A DNA stretch of 64,000 bases from Pseudomonadota bacterium (GTDB lineage Bacteria; Pseudomonadota; Alphaproteobacteria; Micavibrionales; Micavibrionaceae), in contig JAKQEE010000052.1 in NCBI GenBank assembly GCA_029558635.1, positions 62,001 to 126,000 of the forward strand. The letters are read 5' to 3'. A model generated the notes under the pieces. It made no database searches. It saw only the letters and a program-made list of their open reading frames with translations, and had not been told where the DNA came from. Below, piece by piece: positions 57,418 through 64,000 of this stretch. A program made the position numbers and the translations under genes. Position 1 is the first letter of the stretch. Every line of letters begins with the position of its first letter.

Positions 57418-57432
57418 TGAGAATTATTCTTA
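57418..57432 (-). promoter_or_regulatory. Fur/Irr-like box upstream of hemA
   Basis: TGAGAATTATTCTTA, a near-palindrome with core GAATTATTC. It matches the Fur 7-1-7 consensus at 11 of 14 positions and closely resembles Fur-like box 2 at 28896 (TAAGAATTATTCTCA). It also resembles the GAA-N3-TTC core of the Irr iron-control element. Confidence 0.5.
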
Positions 57433-57481
57433 ACTTCAATTTTAAGAGTGGGTCGTTAAGAGTTTTGTGTTATGATTCCTT

Positions 57482-58426
57482 ATGATTATCGTTTTTGGCT
57501 CCCTGAATATGGATTTTTCGATCTCGCTGGACAAATTGCCTGTCCCGGGCGAGACGGTGTTGTCTACGGATTATATTCTGACCCCCGGCGGGAAAGGGGC
57601 CAATCAGGCTTTGGCCGCCGCGCGTTATGGGGCCAAGGTTGCGCTGATTGGCCGTGTGGGCAATGACAATTACGGCAGGACGGTGCGCGACTCGCTCAAA
57701 GGTCAGGGCGTGATGGTGTCGGGTGTTGCCTATTCCGATACCCACCCGACCGGATGCGCGATGGTGGCCAAGGACAGTAAAGGTGAAAACCAGATCATCG
57801 TGATGTCCGGCGCCAACGTCGAAGCTATTCACGATCAGGTGCCCGATGAAATTCTGATCAAACAAAACGTTTTGCTGATGCAGATGGAATTGCCACTCGA
57901 CCAGACGATGACGCTTCTGGAACGTGCAGATGAGGCGGGGCTTATCACTATCCTCAATCTGGCTCCGGCTATCATGATTCCGAAGCGGGCGCTGGGGCAT
58001 CTCGATTACTTGATTGTGAACAGTATCGAGGCGCGGCAGATTGCTGAAAAATTGCAACTCCGCGTCGAGGGAAATGCCCTCAAGCTGGCACAGGCTTTGG
58101 CAGTCGAAGGGCAAATGACCTGTCTGATTACGCTGGGGTCCAAAGGCTCGGTGGCCGTGACCAAAGACGGCGAAGTCTGGGCCGTTCCAATTATGCCGCT
58201 TGAGCAAAGCGAGGTGGTCGATATTACCGGTGCGGGCGATGCCTATTGCGGGATGTTTGCCGCCGCGATTCATGACGGCAAATCCCTCCCCGAGGCGATG
58301 CGTATCGCCAGTGTGGCCGGAAGCCTGACCTGTCTCAAACGCGGAACACAGGCAGCTATGCCGTTTATCGACGACGTTCTGGCCCGACTGGACGAAATGC
58401 CGCAGGCCGAAAAGCTGACGATCTGA
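57482..58426 (+). CDS. rbsK: Ribokinase
   Basis: 314 residues. Phosphorylates ribose to ribose 5-phosphate. N-terminal IIVFGSLNMDFSISLDKLPVPGETVLSTDYILTPGGKGANQALAAARYGAKVALIGRVGNDNYG holds the sugar-binding GGKGAN motif, and VVDITGAGDAYCGMFAAAIHDG the ATP site and catalytic Asp. TLGSKGSVAVTKDG is the nucleotide-binding strand. No ribose transporter or regulator is adjacent, so the substrate could also be another furanose. Divergent from hemA across a 128-base gap. Confidence 0.9.
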   Translation: MIIVFGSLNMDFSISLDKLPVPGETVLSTDYILTPGGKGANQALAAARYGAKVALIGRVGNDNYGRTVRDSLKGQGVMVSGVAYSDTHPTGCAMVAKDSKGENQIIVMSGANVEAIHDQVPDEILIKQNVLLMQMELPLDQTMTLLERADEAGLITILNLAPAIMIPKRALGHLDYLIVNSIEARQIAEKLQLRVEGNALKLAQALAVEGQMTCLITLGSKGSVAVTKDGEVWAVPIMPLEQSEVVDITGAGDAYCGMFAAAIHDGKSLPEAMRIASVAGSLTCLKRGTQAAMPFIDDVLARLDEMPQAEKLTI

Positions 58427-58482
58427 TTTTTTTCTTGAAATTCCGAGCCTTGTGTATTATCGCAAATAAAACGGCGATGATA

Positions 58483-59367
58483 ATGAACGAATTGATTACA
58501 CACATACCAGAAACGGCTTTGGCAGAAGAACTTCTGGCCCAGCGTTTTTACACCGATGGCGGTTCGCCGGATTACGTTTCGGTTGAAGAGATTCACAGAA
58601 TTTTACAACGGGACAATGGTAAAGAGATACTTCAGCGCCGTTATCCTTTTTTGCTGCCAACTGCAATCTGGGCGGGCGAGGCATATGGAGAACAGAATCA
58701 AAAAAGACTCTTTGACTGGTTGCAAGAACGCTCCCAGCACCGTGTGAATTTAAAATTTGCTTTTGATGAAGCTGCCTATTCGGATCAAGGGCTTGCTTTT
58801 TTGCAGGATCAAGTCGGATTCGGTGTTGATTTTGAACAGATAGACGCTTCCACCAGAATACATCCGTCCTATGCCAAAAAGTTTTTTCATTGGATGCAGC
58901 AGGCTTCGGATATTGATTTCGTTCTTCTCGTCGAGCGGGACGGTAGTCCAATTTTCGGCAATCTTCACCGCGAGTTGTTAAGGCGGGAGCATTTGATTGA
59001 GAAGAAAAAGGCAGTCCCGTTTCCTGAAAAGATGCCGAAAGTGGTTGCCGTTTATTGGGGGGAAGGAGAGACCGAGGCTGTGCTAGCCAAACGGTTTAAT
59101 CGGTTAGTAACAGTTCTTTCAGGTATCGTGGCCGACCCGAATACGCGGATGGCATATGTGGAAAAGAAAGATCTTTATATATATCCCCGCCTTGAGGGGC
59201 ATGAGGGATATAAAAGCTTTATCAATATCTTCGGCGGCAAGCCGAGCTTGCTTCCTTTTGTATCGGCGTCAGGCCACCTCAATCCTTATGTACTTTCCGA
59301 TCAGTCTCATTCGGACAAGGAATTGCCGTTACCCGCAGGGCGGGGTTTGCATCTCCCCCCGGTTTGA
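58483..59367 (+). CDS. Hypothetical protein
   Basis: 294 residues from the ATG at 58483; an ATG at 58477 and a TTG at 58435 are alternatives. Soluble, mixed alpha/beta. Segments such as TDGGSPDYVSVEEIHRILQRDNGKEILQRRYPFLLP, RVNLKFAFDEAAYSDQGLAFLQDQVGFGVDFEQID and FVLLVERDGSPIFGNLHRELL show good codon use and protein-like periodicity, but no motif I can name. The C-terminus is Pro/Gly/Leu-rich (LPLPAGRGLHLPPV). First gene of a string of little-known genes that runs to the end of the window; 43 bases before the zincin-like gene. Confidence 0.6.
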   Translation: MNELITHIPETALAEELLAQRFYTDGGSPDYVSVEEIHRILQRDNGKEILQRRYPFLLPTAIWAGEAYGEQNQKRLFDWLQERSQHRVNLKFAFDEAAYSDQGLAFLQDQVGFGVDFEQIDASTRIHPSYAKKFFHWMQQASDIDFVLLVERDGSPIFGNLHRELLRREHLIEKKKAVPFPEKMPKVVAVYWGEGETEAVLAKRFNRLVTVLSGIVADPNTRMAYVEKKDLYIYPRLEGHEGYKSFINIFGGKPSLLPFVSASGHLNPYVLSDQSHSDKELPLPAGRGLHLPPV

Positions 59368-59410
59368 GTTAACCTCAGTCTATCAATTGATTCTTTGAGA
59401 AGGTTTAGTG

Positions 59411-59857
59411 ATGAGCGCAAAAGCCGCATCCAGACAGGAAATCATCATGAATTTTTCCACTCCGCCCAGTGCGGACGACCTTTCGGTTTTGGCTCGCCTG
59501 ATTATCGAGGCGCTCCCCGACGAGCTTGTTGAAAAATGTGAAGACCTCGAGGTTCAGATTGAAGAATTTCCCGATGAAGCGATGGAACAGGATATGGAGC
59601 TTGACTCTCCGTACGAGCTTTTGGCGTTTTATCACTCGGGCAAGGAAATTTCTCCGGGCGTTCAAAAGAAAGTTGCCAATGATGACGACCGGCTTCTGGT
59701 TTATCGCCGTCCGGTTCTTGATTTGTGGTGCGAGACGGGGGACGATCTCGGGTCTTTGTTGCGCGAAGTGGTTATTGAAGAAGTCGCCCGTGCGTTCGAA
59801 TTTTCCGAAGAAGATATTGCCGAGATGATTAAGCGTCATCATCAGGGGTTGTTTTAA
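59411..59857 (+). CDS. Zincin-fold protein (PF06262-type) with degenerate HExxH
   Basis: 148 residues from the ATG at 59411, with GAGAAGG 8 bases upstream. The layout matches the minimal gluzincin family PF06262: LARLIIEALPDELVEKCEDLEVQIEEFPDEA, SPYELLAFYHSG, then DRLLVYRRPVLDLWCE and REVVIEEVARAFEFSEEDIAEMIKR. In the active family this last segment reads HExxHHfG-x-s-d-e-d. Here the HExxH is EEVAR (about residues 124-128 in the track numbering): the first His is Glu and the second is Arg, with the Glu kept. Zinc binding is therefore unlikely, although the fold seems intact. Followed by repeat copy B. Confidence 0.65.
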   Translation: MSAKAASRQEIIMNFSTPPSADDLSVLARLIIEALPDELVEKCEDLEVQIEEFPDEAMEQDMELDSPYELLAFYHSGKEISPGVQKKVANDDDRLLVYRRPVLDLWCETGDDLGSLLREVVIEEVARAFEFSEEDIAEMIKRHHQGLF

Positions 59858-59870
59858 ACTCTACTCTGAT

Positions 59871-59931
59871 GGGCTGCAAATGGTGCTTTATCTGCGCTTC
59901 CGGTCCGGTTCTCGAAAAACACCATTTTCGC
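59871..59931. repeat. Dispersed imperfect-hairpin repeat, copy B
   Basis: GGGCTGCAAATGGTGCTTTA, then TCTGCGCTTCCGGTCC, GGTTCTCGAAAAACACCATTTTCGCC. It lacks the 28-base inner segment of copy A. Arms AAATGGTGCTTT and AAAACACCATTT are complementary, and the changed bases differ from copy A in a compensated way. It lies just after a stop codon between convergent genes, like copy A. Confidence 0.7.
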
Positions 59932-59952
59932 CACATCAGAGCGAGTTTAAGT

Positions 59953-60879
59953 TTATCTTTTTTGCTCTTTGAATTCGACGATTCCGTTTTCTTCCAGAAT
60001 TTTTTGTGCGGCAAATGAAGAGTCTTTTTTTGCTGATGACATTTCGCCGATGGCGAGTTTGTGCAGGTTTGCGCCGACGAAGTTGACCAGCTCGCGCGGG
60101 GTGGGAAGGGTCGAGACCCAGATTTGTCCGTCAATCAGTTTCAATCCGTGGCGGGCGGCTCCGAAGAGGAGGCGGCTTAATGGCTCTAAATAAAAATCGT
60201 ATTTTCCTTCCGTGTCCGGAGTGTCTCCCGAATAGCCGATGGCAGGGTGGGTCGAAGCGACAAGAGAAAATTTGCTTCCGTCTTTATCCGTTGCCAGAGC
60301 ACACCCCCACCGTTCGTGTTTGACATGAACAGAGTTGATAAGGGTCTGTAGATCTGTTGATCCGCCGGGTTTGATTTCAATCGGATTGTCTTCGGGTGGA
60401 ATATAGGACGAGTCCGGTTCGAAAATCGGGGCAAGGGTTTGTTCCTTGCGGTTGATTTTATAGATGGCAATGCCGGCATGGGCCATAATGCTCAGTGACA
60501 TGTCCTTGAACTCTTCTCCGCGGCGCGTGGCAAAATCTTTCTGGAAGCCTTTGTGGTCGATATAGAGTTTCTTGATGCCTGATTCCGCAATGGCTTTCGC
60601 GCAGTTCGGGCAGCAGGGATCAGTGATGGAAAGTGATGCTTTGTCTGTTTTCCCGCTAAAGTGGAGGATGCAATTCACTTCGGCGTGAAGCGTGCCGCTT
60701 GAATCCCCGATGCGGGTTTCGTGGCCGATATGTTTTGTAATGCTATCCGGCCATTCGTTGGTTCTGGCGACTTGCAACTTATCGGTGAACAGGCAGGCTG
60801 CCACTTTGTTGTCAGGGTGAGGGCTGGTGGACACGATGTCCACCGCGGACTGTGTGGCGGTAAAGGGAGGAGTCAACAT
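59953..60879 (-). CDS. Deaminase-fold protein with active first and degenerate second domain
   Basis: 308 residues. The first domain is a cytidine/deoxycytidylate-deaminase type: LHAEVNCILHF (HAE motif, His65 and Glu67) and SITDPCCPNCAKAIAESGIKKLYID (zinc Cys pair at about 90 and 93). The second half (about 185-275) has the same layout without the ligands: KYDFYLEPLSRLLFGAARHG sits where HAE would be, and WVSTLPTPRELVNFVGANLHKLAIG where the PCxxC helix would be. This looks like an ancient duplication with an inactive second copy. Substrate unknown: a free nucleotide, nucleoside or modified base. Divergently transcribed from the 978-residue LOG-like gene. Confidence 0.7.
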   Translation of the reverse strand: MLTPPFTATQSAVDIVSTSPHPDNKVAACLFTDKLQVARTNEWPDSITKHIGHETRIGDSSGTLHAEVNCILHFSGKTDKASLSITDPCCPNCAKAIAESGIKKLYIDHKGFQKDFATRRGEEFKDMSLSIMAHAGIAIYKINRKEQTLAPIFEPDSSYIPPEDNPIEIKPGGSTDLQTLINSVHVKHERWGCALATDKDGSKFSLVASTHPAIGYSGDTPDTEGKYDFYLEPLSRLLFGAARHGLKLIDGQIWVSTLPTPRELVNFVGANLHKLAIGEMSSAKKDSSFAAQKILEENGIVEFKEQKR

Positions 60880-60959
60880 GTTGTGAATGATGCCCGAGGT
60901 GTGACGTTATATACATTGTCTTTTTTGTCCGACTTTTTTAGGCTTGTGTCAAATTTATC

Positions 60960-60987
60960 TTGCCTTATCGGTTTGACATAGTGTAAT
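60960..60987 (+). promoter_or_regulatory. Possible promoter of the tandem LOG-like gene
   Basis: TTGCCT, a 16-base spacer, TGTAAT, 36 bases before the ATG at 61023. An alternative -35, TTGACA at 60973, lies inside the spacer but lacks a good -10. Confidence 0.35.
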
Positions 60988-61022
60988 AAGTTTGCACAGC
61001 AAAAAAACAGGGAGTTAAGTTT

Positions 61023-63959
61023 ATGCCTCGCATTAAGTTGCTAGAAAAGTTTAAACTTTACAGAGGGTTAGCTGGAGCGCTGCTTTCGGGGCAGAAGCTC
61101 GATTCGGCCATGATGCCAAGTGGTTTCGCCGAGACTCTGGTGGCTTTTTTGACCCGCATGCACGCGGGTTTTTTTACGGCTTATGAAGCGCAAAGTCTGA
61201 TCGAACTTCCTGAACATGAAGGGGTAAACAGGAAGTTTATGGGGAATTCCTCCATCCACGTGCCTTTCGAAGCTCTTTTCCAGCAAGCCGACGCTTTGAA
61301 GCGGGCCGTTCTCGATCAGGGAAAAAATGTTTGTGATTTTGAAGTTCTTGGTGTTCACCGCGAGCGTCGTCTCGATTGGCGCTGGGGAGAGTTTGCGAAT
61401 ATTCCGGACGGTAAGGTTGCTGTCCTGACAAAAGGCGATTTGGCTTCTTTGTGGCAAGCAATGGCCCTTTTGGCCGAGCGCATGGATGGTGAGTCTTCCT
61501 ATGTGGAAAGCCAGCGGCCTATTATTGTCCAGAATCCGGAGTTCTGGACGGAAATTTTCGGTGACGTATCTGACGACCTCGACATGCTGTCCTATCTTGA
61601 AGAATATGGGGTGCATTTTTCGCGGAATGCGTCGCAAACGGCAGAACTTCTTGCCGAGCTTGATTTCGGTTCCAAAATCAAACCAGCAGAGGTTTATTTG
61701 CCCCTATCCGATCAACAGGATGAAGTCTGTTCGGGAAATATCTTCGGTACTACGGATACGATCAAATCGGGGCAAATCAAAGAAGCTTCGGAGAGAAAAT
61801 TCGGTTTGCCGCTCAAGCTGGCGATGAACGTGATCGGCAGATATCTGATTCCTCCGGAAGAGCAATACTCCTATGCGGGGAATGCCTATATCAAAATGTC
61901 CAATATGTTGACGTTGCTCAAGAATATGGGCCGGAAGGATTTTGTTGAAAGGGCCGAGCGATTTGGTCTTGAGGATCCTTTGCATCTCAATGTCATGACC
62001 AACGATGGCGGCAATGCCTTTTTCATGGAAAATATGGAGGGCAGACGTTATATAGATTTCTTTTCGGGGACTTGTTTTCCGGAAACCGTTGATGTCATGA
62101 ATCCGATTCAGGCCGGACCGGGTGTTGAGTTGGCTCCCCTCAAGCAGGCGGTTGGCATGGATACTGCCGTTACCCGCGTCTTTAAAAAGGCCAGAGAAGT
62201 TTGCGAGAGTGACCCCGATTTCACGATCAATGATCTTTGTTCCTTTGATACTTCAATCAATATGAGTATCTCTGTCGGGAGCTTTTTCGATTTGTTCGAG
62301 GAAATGAAAGCGAGTGGCGAATTCGGGTCCGATGAGGATATCATACATGAAATTGCCGCCTATCATGTTTTTGCGGTCGGGTCGACTCAAAAACTCGGCC
62401 TGCTTGAAGACCCTCGATACCCGCCGAACACGATAGAGAAGGTCGCCGAAACAGATCATGTTCTTCTCGCTGATACTGAAAAAGGGTTGAGCCGTGCTGA
62501 AATTCCCGGATGGTATATGAGCGGCCCCAATGTGTTGAGTTTTAGCAGATTGATGGCGCAGGCGCATGGCGAGCTTCCCTCGGCGGAGTTGGGAGGTCCT
62601 GCGGACAAGCTACGCCGCATTATGATCGGTGTTCCGCAGATGTTAACTGGACCGAGCGGGACGGACCAATATTATACCATGCTCAAACATCTGAAGGATA
62701 TGGGTGTCCGTACCAGGCAAGGGCCGGACATCTGGTGGAAATTCCGTCCGGATTCTTTTGTTCCGGAGAAACGGGGAGGGCGTCACGCGGAATTAAGTCT
62801 TGTCCGGAGCTTTGATATGAGCGCCAGAGTTCATAGGGCAGGGGTTAAAAGACTGCTCGATGATTCCGATGTGCTTTATATTCCAGCCGATACGGAGTTG
62901 TCCGGCGGGACTGCCGAGCTTTACCATTATCTACTGACGTTCTCGGGTGCAGTCAGGCGTCAGCTTCTTTTGGAATCCGCTCCGCTGGTTATTATGGAGC
63001 GCGGACCTTTTGCCGACAAATTTATCGAGGTCGTGAAGTCCTTAAAGAGTGTCGGGCTGGTTGGACAAAAAATTGAAGATATTGTGACTTTGACAAACGG
63101 ACCTGAAGAGTCCGCGGATGCCATCGGCAAGTATTTTGAAAGGTTCAGACCCCATAAAATCGAATACAAAGAGGAAAAAAGAAGAAGGAGCCGCAAGCAC
63201 GAGCATAGAGGCCCTTATATGGTTACCGGATTCGGCTCGGCAAAGAGTACCCATAAAGAGTTTATCGAGAAAGCCTATCAATCCGCGTATCTGTTTGCCA
63301 TTAACGGAATGTCCTTAAAAGTCGGGGGCGGCAATGATGGTGTTATGCGCGCTCTGGCCGAAGGGTTCCTGCGTGGAAAGCAGGTCTTGCGCGAGAGAGG
63401 GCATATGTTCCCCAACCAGATTATCCTGATCCAGTGTCATGAAACAGAATCTATTGAAGGGAAGTATATTCCTTCTTCCGATATTCAGGTTTTGAAGCGC
63501 GATGTCATACATTACTCCTATCCCAATATCGAAGGGCGTCGTTACGATCTGGTGCAGACAAATCTGGCGGTCGATTTCGGCGGCGGAATAGGAACCTGTG
63601 AAGAGGATCTGGATGTCCAGATTGATGTGGCATCCAATAGCTCGAATAGTGCAAAGAAGAAAACCCGCAGAATGATCTTTAACCAGATGGTTAAGGGAAA
63701 CAATGGGGGGCAAGTGGGTATTTGGGATGCGTATATCGAGCATTTCGGACATCTGTCTTCTCTTGATACGTCGAGTGTCGTTATGACTGTTGGCGAACTT
63801 GTTACGCAGGCCGATTGGCATCGTCGTTCAATCAATGACGAGAGGATCAGCAAGCGGCATTTATTTGTGCCGTCCTTCCCCCTGATTACGGACCCCAAAG
63901 AACTGCCGCCATTTGCCGCGCAAAATGTTGTTTCCATTCGGCTCCCCAAAGTCGCATAA
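61023..63959 (+). CDS. Large protein with two C-terminal LOG/SLOG-type Rossmann domains, N-terminal half unknown
   Basis: 978 residues, soluble. GGGAG precedes the ATG. Residues 1 to about 520 match nothing I recognise. From about 530 there is a first nucleotide-binding domain: RRIMIGVPQMLTGPSGTDQYYTMLKHLKDMGV, DVLYIPADTELSGGTAELYHYLLTF (about 620-640, a GGTxE loop as in LOG or nucleoside-deoxyribosyltransferase-type enzymes) and APLVIMERGPFADKFIEVVKSLKSVGL. From about 735 a second, more canonical LOG domain follows: YMVTGFGSAKSTHKEFIEKAYQSAYLFAINGMSLKVGGGNDGVMRALAEGFLRGK (GGGxxGxM at 768) and VDFGGGIGTCEEDLDVQIDV (GGxGTxxE at 852). LOG enzymes split nucleotide 5'-monophosphates into base and ribose 5-phosphate; SLOG relatives sense nucleotide signals. 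A role in nucleotide processing is inferred; the substrate is unknown. Confidence 0.65.
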   Translation: MPRIKLLEKFKLYRGLAGALLSGQKLDSAMMPSGFAETLVAFLTRMHAGFFTAYEAQSLIELPEHEGVNRKFMGNSSIHVPFEALFQQADALKRAVLDQGKNVCDFEVLGVHRERRLDWRWGEFANIPDGKVAVLTKGDLASLWQAMALLAERMDGESSYVESQRPIIVQNPEFWTEIFGDVSDDLDMLSYLEEYGVHFSRNASQTAELLAELDFGSKIKPAEVYLPLSDQQDEVCSGNIFGTTDTIKSGQIKEASERKFGLPLKLAMNVIGRYLIPPEEQYSYAGNAYIKMSNMLTLLKNMGRKDFVERAERFGLEDPLHLNVMTNDGGNAFFMENMEGRRYIDFFSGTCFPETVDVMNPIQAGPGVELAPLKQAVGMDTAVTRVFKKAREVCESDPDFTINDLCSFDTSINMSISVGSFFDLFEEMKASGEFGSDEDIIHEIAAYHVFAVGSTQKLGLLEDPRYPPNTIEKVAETDHVLLADTEKGLSRAEIPGWYMSGPNVLSFSRLMAQAHGELPSAELGGPADKLRRIMIGVPQMLTGPSGTDQYYTMLKHLKDMGVRTRQGPDIWWKFRPDSFVPEKRGGRHAELSLVRSFDMSARVHRAGVKRLLDDSDVLYIPADTELSGGTAELYHYLLTFSGAVRRQLLLESAPLVIMERGPFADKFIEVVKSLKSVGLVGQKIEDIVTLTNGPEESADAIGKYFERFRPHKIEYKEEKRRRSRKHEHRGPYMVTGFGSAKSTHKEFIEKAYQSAYLFAINGMSLKVGGGNDGVMRALAEGFLRGKQVLRERGHMFPNQIILIQCHETESIEGKYIPSSDIQVLKRDVIHYSYPNIEGRRYDLVQTNLAVDFGGGIGTCEEDLDVQIDVASNSSNSAKKKTRRMIFNQMVKGNNGGQVGIWDAYIEHFGHLSSLDTSSVVMTVGELVTQADWHRRSINDERISKRHLFVPSFPLITDPKELPPFAAQNVVSIRLPKVA

Positions 63960-64000
63960 GCATCTTGCCAAAAAGCTCTCCTTTGAATAGGCTTAGCGAG
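63960..64000. other. Window end, no feature
   Basis: 41 bases after the LOG-like gene stop. No terminator hairpin or start codon with ribosome-binding site is seen within them. Confidence 0.5.

Noticed and set aside
57430-57446. TTAACTTCAATTTTAA before hemA as a CtrA site
   Set aside because: Spacing is 8, not 7, and it overlaps the better-matching Fur/Irr-like palindrome.
61023-63959. Lysine decarboxylase
   Set aside because: LOG-family proteins were long mislabelled as lysine decarboxylases; the GGGxxGxM and GGxGTxxE loops point to a LOG-type nucleotide enzyme, and no PLP-type decarboxylase motif is present.

Overview
The window looks like chromosomal DNA of an alphaproteobacterium of moderate GC content. 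Several independent markers agree: the three-subunit PntAA/PntAB/PntB transhydrogenase, a Caulobacter-type cpa/tad pilus locus, a CpdR-like receiver, 5-aminolevulinate synthase (the Shemin-pathway HemA), an ELM1-family protein, a COQ9/TetR-like protein, SdhE, and a CtrA-type TTAA-N7-TTAA site. I cannot place it below class level; a Micavibrio/Rhodospirillales-type organism would fit, but that is only a guess. Nearly all of the window is core-genome material with short intergenic gaps. There is no rRNA operon, CRISPR array, complete insertion sequence or prophage.

Layout. 0-5.3 kb: lytic transglycosylase, HisN-type phosphatase, a RelA/SpoT-like protein of unknown role, ndk, a small membrane protein and a divergent RNase H-like protein. 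5.3-9.4 kb: the pnt operon and an EAL-domain protein. 9.5-10.9 kb: rpmJ (absent from the ORF track) and an mreB without mreCD. 11.1-21.7 kb: the tight adherence pilus locus (flp, cpaA, cpaB, cpaC, cpaD, cpaE, cpaF, tadB, tadC), with convergent tadD and an unusual free-standing pilus-N-domain protein. 21.8-29 kb: FAD oxidoreductase, a tRNA-Val whose 3' end and terminator are duplicated as a 52-bp direct repeat (att-like scar), cpdR with a GT4 glycosyltransferase, a secreted propeller-like protein coupled to rluD, and two Fur-like boxes before a tiny ORF. 29-34 kb: the division block ddl-ftsQ-ftsA-ftsZ. 34-43 kb: RNA methyltransferases, coaD, tRNA-Lys, a DUF502 protein, recG and small hypothetical genes. 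43-50 kb: sdhE, mfd, an AmgK-like kinase, aspartate aminotransferase and patatin. 50-58 kb: lysR/trxB, ELM1, an Lrp regulator, two PfkB kinases, a TetR/COQ9-like gene and hemA with a Fur/Irr-like box. 58-64 kb: a cluster of poorly described genes, including a zincin-fold protein that has lost HExxH, a two-domain deaminase-like protein, and a 978-residue protein with two LOG/SLOG-type Rossmann domains.

How the parts fit. The pilus locus, the CtrA-type site before its pilin gene, CpdR (which controls CtrA turnover in Caulobacter), MreB and the fts block together suggest cell-cycle-coordinated envelope growth and polar pili. The strongest candidates for undescribed biology are the tandem LOG-like protein with its divergently transcribed deaminase-like neighbour (60-64 kb) and the RelA/SpoT-like protein (2.6-3.6 kb). 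All functional statements come from reading motifs; no database search was run.
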